Shown here in pieces: positions 56,332 to 64,000 of a stretch of 64,000 bases of DNA (position 1 is its first letter; each line of letters begins with the position of its first letter). The notes beneath the pieces were generated by a model. That model saw only the letters and a program-made list of their open reading frames with translations, had not been told where the DNA came from and did no database searches. This stretch comes from Arachnia rubra (GTDB lineage Bacteria; Actinomycetota; Actinomycetes; Propionibacteriales; Propionibacteriaceae): NCBI RefSeq assembly GCF_019973735.1, contig NZ_AP024463.1:1-64000 (forward strand). Direction: 5' to 3'. The position numbers were made by a program, and so were the translations under genes.

Positions 56332-57272
56332 ATGCCTTCCTTGTTGACATCGGAGGCACTTGGACGCGGTTCAGATATGGTGGCCAGGTTGAGCGTATCT
56401 CAACACCCAGCAGGTTGCATCATCCGCTGAAGTCTAGCGATGCTCTTATCCAGGAGCTGGTTTACCTCGTCGCAGAGCGAGCTCCAGCGTGCGTGGATGC
56501 ATATATTTCTCTCGGCGCAGCCTACGATCCTGAAGTAGATATTGCCTATGGTTCAGGGCCTCTCTGGGGAGCGGGACGCTATGAGGTTCCCTTTCGCAGA
56601 CTTCTCGAAAAGCGGCGGCCTGATGTGCACTGGTCGGTATCTAATGACATAACAGCTGGTCTTGCACATTTCGCTAAGCAGTACGCTCGATCCGAAGATC
56701 GATATGTGATGTACATTACAATCAGTAGTGGTATTGCACTTCGAACTGCGCACCTCCCTACGGGGCAGATTGATGTCGATTCGGAGGGCCTTCAAGGAGA
56801 AGTCGGACATTTGCCAGCTACCTCAAGTGCAGCTGACGCAGTGCGTGGTCTAGCGTGTGAATGCGGTGGAGTGGGGCACATCGCCTCGATCTCTGCGGGT
56901 CCTGCCATACCGTATGTCGCCGAACGGCTCGGCATTACAAGGAACAGCCAGGAGATATACTTGGATGATGGGTCGCCTTCTAGGACGTGTGAAAGCTTGC
57001 TCCGAGTCATAATTGAGCCGATTGCGAACCTCATCCGTACGGTACGCGTCCTCCAACCGCACGTCGATCTGATCGGCATCGGTGGTGGCGTTCCCTCTGG
57101 AATTGGAACTCCATACAAGCGCGAGCTTAATCGTCAGCTATCTGCTGTCCAGTCGTATTCGGACGGTCACTTCAAGGAACACCCAAGATTACATGTGGTT
57201 TCTTTTGACCAAGTCTGCCCCGAGATCGGTGCCGAGCTTATGGCGCAGGGATATCTCAGAAATATAAGATAG
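56328..57272 (+). CDS. ROK-family kinase
   Basis: 314 residues from ATG 56328 (MNAFLVDIGGTWTRF). The phosphate-binding start DIGGTWTR, SNDITAGLAHF (catalytic Asp), GEVGH, the cysteine region CECGGVGHIASI and GIGGGV near the C terminus follow the ROK fold. The usual motif has two further residues (Cys and Glu after GxxG) that are not seen, so the zinc site is incomplete. YGSGPLWG is unusual among glucokinases and recalls the cyclitol kinases AcbM/ValC, by memory only. It would phosphorylate a sugar or cyclitol. Its start overlaps the HAD stop. Confidence 0.85.
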   Translation: MNAFLVDIGGTWTRFRYGGQVERISTPSRLHHPLKSSDALIQELVYLVAERAPACVDAYISLGAAYDPEVDIAYGSGPLWGAGRYEVPFRRLLEKRRPDVHWSVSNDITAGLAHFAKQYARSEDRYVMYITISSGIALRTAHLPTGQIDVDSEGLQGEVGHLPATSSAADAVRGLACECGGVGHIASISAGPAIPYVAERLGITRNSQEIYLDDGSPSRTCESLLRVIIEPIANLIRTVRVLQPHVDLIGIGGGVPSGIGTPYKRELNRQLSAVQSYSDGHFKEHPRLHVVSFDQVCPEIGAELMAQGYLRNIR

Positions 57273-57289
57273 AAAAAGAGGATGATTAT

Positions 57290-58381
57290 ATGGATAAGCA
57301 TAAAGCTGTTGTTCGACGTGGAGATCGTTGTGCAATTGACTATCTGAACAAGGACGAGGCGGAGGCTGGAGAACTTATTGTAGCTCCGGAGAAAGTTAGC
57401 ATATGCGGTACAGATATGCAGATTCTTCGAAAGTTACGAGATGACCCAGCTTTGGTTGTTGGTCACGAGGGGCTTGCAAAGATTGTTGAAGTTGGGGAGG
57501 GAGTTTCCGGATTTGAGGTTGGCGACCGTGTTACCGTAAATCCCACCCACCCTTCTGATCCGAGTTTTCTTCTGGGACACAATCTAAATGGTCTTTTACA
57601 GCAGCGTGTTCGCATACCTGAAACAGCGGTTTCTGGCGGGTTGGTGTCGCGCATATCATCTTGTATTCCTTCAGCTCGAGGAACGCTTATCGAGCCCTTG
57701 GCTGTGGTTATCTATGCCCTGGAATGCCTCCGTTTCGAGACCCCCGATGCCCTCCTCATCCTTGGCGATGGCCTGATAGGCAATTTGGCGGCGGTCGTCG
57801 CGCCTCAAATACTTGGAGAACAGATTTCTCTTGGTATGGTGCATAGGTCTGAACTGGGAGTTAGATGGACACGGGCCTTTGAGCCGCGTGTTGTCAACGG
57901 CCGCACTGTCGCGGATCTTGAATCTGCCTTAGACGGCCGTATTTCTATGCTGTCTGCTACGCATCGAGCCGGAACGGCGCCAGGCTTGACTGAAGTAGCG
58001 CAAACTTTCGGCGCGCGCCTTACTGCCGTGCATCTCGTGGGAGGACTTTCCCCTCATACTGTAAGTCCAGAGTTTCCTGGTGTTGATCTGTATGGTGTCC
58101 GCGTCGCAAATACAGGTGGCTTATGGCCTCCGTGCCGTGTGACTTTTAGCGATTCTGAGCGATCGATGGTCGTTACTGGAAATCGTGGTGTTTCGAATAC
58201 CAGGCTAGAAGCCGCATCGAAATTACTTGAGGAGCCGGATTTTGGGGGTAAGGTGGACTGTCTTATCACCCATGACCTCCCTTTCGAGAAGGGTGTTGAA
58301 ACTCTTAATGTAATGCTATCGACGGGAACCAGGGTGGTGAATGGTGAGCTAGTAGTTCGCTTGGTGCTCGATATGCTCTGA
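57290..58381 (+). CDS. Zinc-binding MDR dehydrogenase of sugar/cyclitol type
   Basis: 363 residues. Zinc ligands in CGTDMQI and VGHEGLAKI are present. The structural-zinc cysteines of alcohol dehydrogenases are replaced by NPTHPSDPSFLLGHNLNGLL, and the cofactor region is LILGDGLIGNLAAVVA. The C-terminal domain is larger than in simple MDR enzymes, with VHLVGGLSPHTVSPEFPG. GAGGA lies 8 bases before the ATG; the gap to the kinase gene is 17 bases. Gene family and place suggest oxidation or reduction of a polyol or cyclitol phosphate, like AcbL/ValN. Substrate not shown. Confidence 0.85.
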   Translation: MDKHKAVVRRGDRCAIDYLNKDEAEAGELIVAPEKVSICGTDMQILRKLRDDPALVVGHEGLAKIVEVGEGVSGFEVGDRVTVNPTHPSDPSFLLGHNLNGLLQQRVRIPETAVSGGLVSRISSCIPSARGTLIEPLAVVIYALECLRFETPDALLILGDGLIGNLAAVVAPQILGEQISLGMVHRSELGVRWTRAFEPRVVNGRTVADLESALDGRISMLSATHRAGTAPGLTEVAQTFGARLTAVHLVGGLSPHTVSPEFPGVDLYGVRVANTGGLWPPCRVTFSDSERSMVVTGNRGVSNTRLEAASKLLEEPDFGGKVDCLITHDLPFEKGVETLNVMLSTGTRVVNGELVVRLVLDML

Positions 58382-58475
58382 ATTTTGCGAGGGATTCCAT
58401 GGGGGCCATTTATGGCTACCTACAGTCGGGGCCTGGCAAAAATTGCACTGTTCCCGAGGCTCCCATGAATAAGCT

Positions 58476-58925
58476 TCATTGGGGGTTATCTATGAGGAGC
58501 TTTCGATTCAGTAAATGCCCTTGTCGGCGCGGGTTTTCCTGTGGCTGTAAATAAACTTTATTAGTCACGACTTGCAGTACTTTGGTGACGATCAGTAGGG
58601 TAACGGCAATGCCGAGAGTGCAGATTGCCTCAGTGGATACGAGCATGAACCCAGTGTTCTCGTAGGAGCTGCCTGCTGACGCGCGGATCCGGGGGTTGCT
58701 GAATACTACAGCCAGCAAGAGGAACGTGGCTATGGCGCGGAGTATCCCCAGGGACCCATTGACGATTCCCAAGGTAGCTGCCGCGGTTGCTTTGCTAGGG
58801 CGTCCGTTTGGAGTGGGGGTGTAGTAGGGAGAGCCGGGAGGCATTCCCTGGAAAGGCGGCTGCCCATAGAGCTGACCCGGCTGAGTCTGTAGCTGATAGG
58901 TCAGAGAATCGAGGGGGATTTCATG
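58476..58925 (-). pseudogene. 5' fragment of the duplicated repeat membrane protein
   Basis: On the minus strand, SKATAAATLGIVNGSLGILR and AICTLGIAVTLL match the first half of a unit of the 576-residue protein at 48449. The frame ends unlike it, with TKVLQVVTNKVYLQPQENPR and a stop at 58476. A Pro/Gln-rich N terminus precedes it, as in the intact gene. It reads in the same direction as the 3' fragment at 50519-50990, so the two look like halves of one gene split by the IS and the operon. The true 5' end cannot be set; the listed right edge covers the similar part only. Confidence 0.65.
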
Positions 58926-59244
58926 GTGCCGGTCGTATACTGCCGTTTTTCTCGTCGTGAGGACGTCGAGGAGCACGAGGCTCAGGACCAGGATGATAAT
59001 CAGGATGGTGACGCTGGTTTTTGCTCGGTCATTGCTTGATATGTGTCTGCATACTGCGAGAGCTTTTCCATTATTTAGGCCACCCCGTCGGGTTATCGTT
59101 TGAGAAGGCGCGGATGCTACGTCCGCCTTTCCCGTATCGAGGCAGCGGACCTGAATCAGGACGGCGGGGCGGACGGTCCTCTCGGGGTCAGGTCGGGGGT
59201 ACCCCTGCTTGACAGTGTCTGGTGTTTGGGGTTGGGTGTTCCCC

Positions 59245-60237
59245 ATGGATAGTGAAGGTGGGAAGAAACCTCGTTCCAGGCGCTGGCTGCGGCGGCTTGG
59301 TATGGCGGCCGTGGTGCTGGGTGGGGTGAAGGTTGCGGATGTGGTGCTCACGGCGCGGGAGCGGGCGGATCATCCGGCTCCGGGGCAGTTGGTGGATGTC
59401 GACGGCCACAAGATGCACGTCCACACCACTGGTCAGGGTGACACAAGTATTGTTCTGCTTCCAGGTCTTGCCGTCCCGGCTCCGGATTTGGATTTTGAGC
59501 TTTTGGTGAGGGAGCTGTCGGGGTGGGCGACGGTGACGGTGGTGGAGCCCTTCGGCTACGGGTGGAGTGACGTGACCGATTCTTCTATGCTTCCTCGGGA
59601 TATTGCGCGGGATGTTCATACCGCGTTGCATGCCGCTGGGGTGAAAGGCCCCTATGTGCTGATGGGGCATTCCATTAGTGGATTGACCTCCCAGGCCTTT
59701 GCTGATCAGTATCCCGACGAGGTCGCCGGCTATGTCGGTTTGGACCCGACTATTCCCCATGCGAAATTTTTCGACAGCCAGGCGGGTCCCGCGTTTCCCC
59801 GGTTTTATTTATGGGTTTTCAGGCCTATGGTGCAGGCTGGGTGGATGCGTATTATTACGGCTTTCAGTGGTGCTGATCCCTCGTTTATGTTCGGGGCCAG
59901 CTCTGCGGATGGTTATAGCAAAGAGAATCTTGAACAGCAGCGGATGCTGACCAACTGGATGATGCTGAGCGCGAATGTCGACCGGCAGGCGACCGTTCTT
60001 GGTGAAGCTATCGCGCAGACCCGGGATCTCCGGTTTGATGAGAAGCTGCCGGTGTTGGTCTACACCGCTGCGCAGACACGCGATGCCGCATATACGGATG
60101 CGGAGATTGCGGAGTATGTGGGCAGTGGTCCTTGTCGGCGGTCGGTGATCGTCGATGCCAGCCACTTCGTCCATCACACCGAGTACAAACGCATTAGCGA
60201 AGGCACCCGCGCCCTCATGACCGAATGCCACCGATAA
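59245..60237 (+). CDS. Membrane-anchored alpha/beta hydrolase (copy 1)
   Basis: 330 residues. A basic N terminus (MDSEGGKKPRSRRWLRR), a membrane segment, then an alpha/beta-hydrolase domain. Oxyanion/lid part VLLPGLAVPAPDLDFELL, nucleophile elbow MGHSISG, DQYPDEVAGYVGLDP, catalytic His in DASHFVHH. It would hydrolyse a small ester or similar bond at the membrane face. Tandem paralogue of the next gene, about 165 bases apart, with nearly the same C terminus. ATG 59245 is chosen because it fits the paralogue. Confidence 0.85.
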   Translation: MDSEGGKKPRSRRWLRRLGMAAVVLGGVKVADVVLTARERADHPAPGQLVDVDGHKMHVHTTGQGDTSIVLLPGLAVPAPDLDFELLVRELSGWATVTVVEPFGYGWSDVTDSSMLPRDIARDVHTALHAAGVKGPYVLMGHSISGLTSQAFADQYPDEVAGYVGLDPTIPHAKFFDSQAGPAFPRFYLWVFRPMVQAGWMRIITAFSGADPSFMFGASSADGYSKENLEQQRMLTNWMMLSANVDRQATVLGEAIAQTRDLRFDEKLPVLVYTAAQTRDAAYTDAEIAEYVGSGPCRRSVIVDASHFVHHTEYKRISEGTRALMTECHR

Positions 60238-60402
60238 CCGGCGTGCTGGCCGCTTCCGTCTTTGACTGGGGCTTGACGGGTTTGCCCGCCAGGCCCGGCG
60301 CCGCGAGGGGACGTGAGGTGAAGGGGATTGAGGGGCTGGCCCTGGTTGGTTCAGGGGTTGACCCTGATGACGCCGCGCGACCTGTGGGATTGACTGTTCA
60401 CC

Positions 60403-61392
60403 ATGGAAGTTGAAGGTGAAAAGAAACCTCGTCGTAGGCGCTGGCTGCGGCGGCTTGGGGTCGTGGTGTTGGTGCTGGTGGTACTGCTGGCCGGTATCAA
60501 GGTCACCGACATGGCGATGACCGCGTACGAACGCGCGAGCCATCCGGCTCCGGGGCAGTTGGTGGATGTCGACGGCCACAAGATGCACGTCCACACGGTG
60601 GGGGGGGGTGATACGAGTATTGTTCTGCTTCCGGGTCTTGGTGTCCCGGCTCCGGATTTGGATTTTGAGCCCTTGGTGAAGGAGCTCTCGAAGTGGGCGA
60701 CGGTGACGGTGGTGGAGCCCTTCGGCTACGGCTGGAGCGATGTCACGGACTCTCCCATGTTGCCATCGGATATCGCGCGGGATGTTCACACCGCGTTGCA
60801 TGCCGCAGGGGTGAAAGGCCCCTATGTTCTGATGGGGCACTCCATCAGCGGATTGAACTCTCAGGCCTTTGCTGATCAGTATCCCGACGAGGTCGCGGGT
60901 TATGTCGGCCTAGATCCCTCCCTCTCTAATGCGAAGTTCTTCGAGAATCGCACAGAATCTGGTTCTCCCTGGTATTTAAATTTGGCAGTTCAGGCTGGAT
61001 GGACACGGATTTTCCAGGCCTTCCGGGGTACGGATCCCTCTCTGATTGGAGGCAGCAGCGCCGACGGCTACAGCAAGGAGAACCTCGAACTACAGCGAAT
61101 GGTCATCAACTGGAGTGCCCTGAGTGCGAATATCAGGCGGCAGATGGCTGTCGATGCGGAGGCTTTCGCGCAGACCCGGAATCTTCGGTTCGATGAGAAG
61201 CTGCCGGTGTTGGTCTACACCTCTGCGCAGACACGCGATGCCGCATATACGGATGCGGAGATTGCGGAGTATGTGGGCAGTGGTTCTTGTCGGCGGTCGG
61301 TGATCGTCGATGCTAGTCACTTCGTCCATCACACTGAGTACAAGCGTATTAGCGAGGGCACCCGGGCCCTCATGGCCGAGTGCCGCCGCTAG
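60403..61392 (+). CDS. Membrane-anchored alpha/beta hydrolase (copy 2)
   Basis: 329 residues, same layout as copy 1: basic start, membrane segment (VVVLVLVVLLAGIKV), GHSISGL elbow and DASHFVHH histidine. The least similar part is 180-230. Where copy 1 has HTTGQGDT this copy has HTVGGGDT, encoded by nine G in a row (60600-60608), in frame here but prone to slippage. The substrate is unknown. The two copies probably have the same kind of reaction with different specificity. Confidence 0.85.
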   Translation: MEVEGEKKPRRRRWLRRLGVVVLVLVVLLAGIKVTDMAMTAYERASHPAPGQLVDVDGHKMHVHTVGGGDTSIVLLPGLGVPAPDLDFEPLVKELSKWATVTVVEPFGYGWSDVTDSPMLPSDIARDVHTALHAAGVKGPYVLMGHSISGLNSQAFADQYPDEVAGYVGLDPSLSNAKFFENRTESGSPWYLNLAVQAGWTRIFQAFRGTDPSLIGGSSADGYSKENLELQRMVINWSALSANIRRQMAVDAEAFAQTRNLRFDEKLPVLVYTSAQTRDAAYTDAEIAEYVGSGSCRRSVIVDASHFVHHTEYKRISEGTRALMAECRR

Positions 61393-61474
61393 CCTGGGCT
61401 GCGGTGCCCCGGTCTTGGTGAGGGCCTGGTGGGTTCGCCCGCCAGGCCCTCGTGGTCGTGGCAGACTTGCCACC

Positions 61475-61837
61475 ATGGGTTCCACCGCCGGCTTTGCCAC
61501 CTACATCGTCGAACAACTCCGGGACGTCAGGGAGGTCTCGACGCGCCGCATGTTCGGGGAGTTCGCCCTCTACGTCGGCGTGAAGGTGGTGGGTTTCATC
61601 TGCGACGACCAGCTCTTCCTCAAACCCACCCCCGAGGGTCTGGCGGTGCTGGCGGACAACGACCTGGACCCCGAATACGCACCCGCCTACCCGGGATCGA
61701 AGGACTACCTGCTGATCGACATCGACAGCTCCGAGATTCTCTGTGACCTGGTCCGGGCCACCGCTGACGCCCTTCCCGTCCCGCCCCCGAAGAAGCCCCG
61801 GAAACGGCGACGTGCGAAGGACGACGCTGAAAAATAA
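61475..61837 (+). CDS. TfoX/Sxy N-terminal-domain protein
   Basis: 120 residues. TYIVEQLRDVREVSTRRMFG, then LYVGVKVVGFICDDQLFLKP, AYPGSKDYLLID and a C-terminal helix EILCDLVRATADAL match the TfoX N-terminal domain. The tail is basic (KKPRKRRRAK). Sxy/TfoX acts in competence regulation in proteobacteria, but stand-alone N-domain proteins are widespread with no settled role. ATG 61475 was chosen over upstream codons that overlap the hydrolase gene. Confidence 0.85.
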   Translation: MGSTAGFATYIVEQLRDVREVSTRRMFGEFALYVGVKVVGFICDDQLFLKPTPEGLAVLADNDLDPEYAPAYPGSKDYLLIDIDSSEILCDLVRATADALPVPPPKKPRKRRRAKDDAEK

Positions 61838-61918
61838 GTGGGATATGCCTTCTCGGGTCCGGGGAAAGACCGTCATCTGAAACGGGGATCTGGAAGTTAC
61901 GCATGTTAAAATCCGGCC

Positions 61919-62566
61919 ATGGCATTCGTGGAGGCTATCGTCGTCCTGGCTCTCTTGTATTTCATTGGGAGAAGTGTTTATGGCAAACGGACGAATAGAA
62001 AATTCAGTCTGCTTTCCGTCTTGGTGAACTTTTTCATCATCATGGTCACGAACGCCGTGATCATGCTCCTCGTGCTGGCTGTGCTGGCGCTGTTGATTGG
62101 CGGTGTCGGCCTGATGTTTGGGGATAGCGACGAGTTCTTCTTCGTCGGGGTGAACGAGAGGGTCGCCACCGGTCAGCTTCTGCTGCTCACCCTGATTGTT
62201 ATCCTAGCGACGGCGATACTGCAATTCCACCTTCGCAAGAGGCTGCCGCCGAAGGTTCAGACGCTGCTTCATATGAGCGATGAGGACTACGTCATATGTG
62301 AATACTATATCCAGTGGGTGACGTTTTATCTGGTGGTGTATCAGATCGTATTCAACGGCTTCTCATCCGTTCTCAAGGCTTTATTGGAAAATCAGTCGAT
62401 CGAGCACTATTTCTCCGTGATCCTCTCCCCGTCGAACATCAACCTCGTGATGCAGCCGGTCCTGATCGCCTCTTGGGTTGCCGTGGTAATGGAGAAGATC
62501 CACCATGCGCGAACGAAGACCGTAGAAGATGGCGACGACCCTGCTTCAGGCGTAGCGCCCGCGTGA
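61919..62566 (+). CDS. Multi-pass membrane protein, unknown function
   Basis: 215 residues with about five hydrophobic segments: FVEAIVVLALLYFIG, LVNFFIIMVTNAVIMLLVLA, LLLLTLIVILATAILQF, WVTFYLVVYQIVF and a fifth near VLIASWVAVVM. An acidic/aromatic loop lies after the second. I recognise no family. It stands alone between the TfoX-like gene and the convergent GNAT gene. Confidence 0.65.
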   Translation: MAFVEAIVVLALLYFIGRSVYGKRTNRKFSLLSVLVNFFIIMVTNAVIMLLVLAVLALLIGGVGLMFGDSDEFFFVGVNERVATGQLLLLTLIVILATAILQFHLRKRLPPKVQTLLHMSDEDYVICEYYIQWVTFYLVVYQIVFNGFSSVLKALLENQSIEHYFSVILSPSNINLVMQPVLIASWVAVVMEKIHHARTKTVEDGDDPASGVAPA

Positions 62567-62572
62567 CTGCGG

Positions 62573-63241
62573 TCAGCTGACGCCCAGCATGGCCTTGAGG
62601 TCGTCGGTCAGTCCTTCGACCACGACCTCACCGTCGAGACGACGGAACTGTTCCGGCGTGACGGCGACGCGCTGCAGGTCGACGACTCGCCTGCCCAGGA
62701 CCTCGGTGTGGAGGCCATTCAGCTCGTAGCCCGCGCTGCGGGAGACACCCAGCGACGCCTCATTGCCCACCACCGCTTCCGACTCAGCGCTGCGCGCCCC
62801 CAGATGGTCGAACGCGAAGTGCAGCATCAGCTTGCGCATCCATACGCCCCAGCCCTTGCCCTGATGCTCAAGAGCCAGCCACGACCCCGAGTGCACCACA
62901 CGGCGTTTCGCGAAGTCCTCCGCCAGGACGTCCTGGCAGCCGACCAGCACTCCGCCGACATACACTCCGAAGGCCAGGGTCCAGTCCTCCGGCCGGAAGC
63001 TCGCGCGCCAGCCCCAGTGCGCCTGGACGGCGTTGCGGCGCCGCTCCGGCAGCGGCGACTCGTACCAGGGAAAGACCCAGTCAGCGTCCTCGTCGGCGAA
63101 GACCGGGCCGCTCAGCAGGTCCAGGTACTCGGGCAAGTCGGCGTCACGGAACACGCGCAACGTCATGTTGCCGTGACTGATCCGCAGCCCGAACGGCGGG
63201 TAGGCATCGACCAGCGGGTCGAGCGGGTCGGGTGCGGTCAT
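62573..63241 (-). CDS. GNAT family N-acetyltransferase
   Basis: 222 residues. LRISHGNMTLRVFRDADLPE opens a RimJ/RimL-type GNAT domain. The central strand VYVGGVLVGCQDV and the acetyl-CoA loop region LEHQGKGWGVWMRKLMLHFA follow, then NEASLGVSRSAGYELNG, the usual N-x-S and Y-x-x-N-G features. It probably acetylates an amino group on a protein or small molecule. ATG 63241 follows GGAGGACCC. It converges with the membrane-protein gene, with only 6 bases between stops. Confidence 0.88.
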   Translation of the reverse strand: MTAPDPLDPLVDAYPPFGLRISHGNMTLRVFRDADLPEYLDLLSGPVFADEDADWVFPWYESPLPERRRNAVQAHWGWRASFRPEDWTLAFGVYVGGVLVGCQDVLAEDFAKRRVVHSGSWLALEHQGKGWGVWMRKLMLHFAFDHLGARSAESEAVVGNEASLGVSRSAGYELNGLHTEVLGRRVVDLQRVAVTPEQFRRLDGEVVVEGLTDDLKAMLGVS

Positions 63242-63271
63242 GGGTCCTCCATATCTCCGGATCTCCGGGGT

Positions 63272-63400
63272 CAGTTTGCTGGCCCTATATCTCATTCGCT
63301 GGGCTTATTCACGTTTGCCTGTGCTGTGAGGCCAGCAAACGTGAATAAGGCCAGCAAACCGGCGGCAAGGCCAGCGGAAAAGATTAAGGCCAGCGAAAAG
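63272..63400. repeat. Dispersed GGCCAGC repeat, copy C
   Basis: Same elements as copies A and B: TTTGCTGGCC, the core GTTTGCCTGTGCTGTGAGGC and several AGGCCAGC units followed by A/G-rich spacers. Here CTTATTCACGTTTGC (63304-63318) and its exact complement (63335-63349) form a 15-bp stem around the loop CTGTGCTGTGAGGCCA. It lies upstream of the GNAT gene. Confidence 0.8.
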
Positions 63401-63486
63401 CAGAGCAGAAAAGTAGGGAAAAGCAGAAAAGAGAAAGCAGGAAAAAGGCAGGACGGCGGGGTCACAGCCGTAGGGCACGTGGCGTC

Positions 63487-64000
63487 CTACGACTTCACCA
63501 CGAACATGAACTCCCGGCCGTCGGTCAGGCGTGGCAGCTGCTCTGCCAGCAGTCTGACCATCCGGGGCCGCATCGCGGTGGTGTTGCCGCCGATGTGGGG
63601 GCTGATGAAGGCGTTGTCAGCCTGCCACAGGGGGTAGTCGTCGGGCAGCGGTTCCGGGTCGAAGACATCGGAGGCCATTCGCAGCCGGCCGGCGACCACC
63701 TCCGCGGTGATGGCGTCGGTGTCGACGACGGGTCCGCGGGCCATGTTCACCAGCAGTGCGTCGTCGGGCATCAGCGCCAGCTCTTCGGTGCCGATCAGGC
63801 CGCGGGTGGCATCGGTCAGCGGCACGATCAGCACGACGATGTCGGCGTGCGGCAGCAGCTGTGACAGCTCGTCGATGCCGTGGATGTGGCCGTGCTCGTC
63901 GTCGCGGGCGGTGGTCGCGACCCGCGTGATCTCGACCTCGAACGGCGCCAGGCGTGCCCGGATCGCCTCGCCGATGGCACCCGTCCCGACGATCAGCACC
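63487..64000 (-). CDS. D-2-hydroxyacid dehydrogenase, cut by the window edge
   Basis: The C-terminal 170 or so residues of an NAD-dependent 2-hydroxyacid dehydrogenase; the gene continues past 64000. LIVGTGAIGEAIRARL is the NAD-binding motif. DIVVLIVPLTDATRGLIG, LVNMARGPVVDTDAI (the catalytic Arg lies in NMARG), DVFDPEPLPDDYPLW and ISPHIGG (catalytic His) are all family marks. It reduces a 2-keto acid or oxidises the D-hydroxy acid. Substrate not determined by this part. Confidence 0.93.
   Translation of the reverse strand, partial: VLIVGTGAIGEAIRARLAPFEVEITRVATTARDDEHGHIHGIDELSQLLPHADIVVLIVPLTDATRGLIGTEELALMPDDALLVNMARGPVVDTDAITAEVVAGRLRMASDVFDPEPLPDDYPLWQADNAFISPHIGGNTTAMRPRMVRLLAEQLPRLTDGREFMFVVKS

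Overview
The window is from a high-GC Gram-positive actinobacterium. The 16S gene at the left end reads like a Propionibacteriaceae sequence, and my best guess is Arachnia/Pseudopropionibacterium; that is recall, not a search. Actinobacterial traits seen directly are a 23S gene with the extra helix-54 insertion, a mycothiol-type nitroreductase relative, and a very GC-rich coding background. One block, about 52.3-58.5 kb, is visibly AT-richer and was probably acquired by transfer.

Layout. 1-5.45 kb: complete rRNA operon (16S, 23S, 5S; no tRNA in the spacer) ending in a strong hairpin. 6.4-13.5 kb: fructosamine-kinase-like gene, a membrane-anchored coiled-coil/acidic protein coupled to an OmpA-domain protein, and, diverging from them, a roadblock/LC7 protein with a globin-fold protein and a HAD-IIA phosphatase. 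13.6-17.3 kb: a compact vitamin-salvage operon (S component, PurM-like kinase, fused EcfA-EcfA'-EcfT) matching alpha-ribazole uptake (CblT/CblS). 17.4-27.3 kb: nitroreductase relative, VapBC-type module, 6-phosphofructokinase, small enzymes, aldo-keto reductase, and an ABC-2 exporter with its TetR regulator. 27.4-31.3 kb: a two-component system behind a serine-hydrolase lipoprotein whose reading frame is broken at a run of ten cytosines. 31.7-37.4 kb: three tandem secreted S33 tripeptidyl-aminopeptidase paralogues. 37.6-38.2 kb: a ribbon-helix-helix antitoxin with a truncated partner, flanked by copies of a dispersed repeat. 38.3-48.4 kb: seven-gene operon (binding lipoprotein, permease, ATPase, CobN, lipoprotein, ChlD-like, ChlI-like) behind a DtxR/IdeR-like box.

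48.4-59 kb: a membrane protein built of three internal repeats and a second, partly duplicated copy. The second copy is split by an ISAs1-type element and a seven-gene AT-richer operon. That operon encodes two zinc-type MDR dehydrogenases, an SDR, a quinone-oxidoreductase-like MDR, a VOC protein, a HAD phosphatase and a ROK kinase. Every junction but the last overlaps. The set of families matches the tailoring steps of C7-cyclitol pathways (acarbose/validamycin type) without a visible cyclase. It is the best candidate here for an undescribed system, but the function is inference.

59.2-64 kb: two tandem alpha/beta hydrolases, a TfoX-like protein, a membrane protein, a GNAT acetyltransferase, a third copy of the dispersed repeat, and a 2-hydroxyacid dehydrogenase cut by the window edge.
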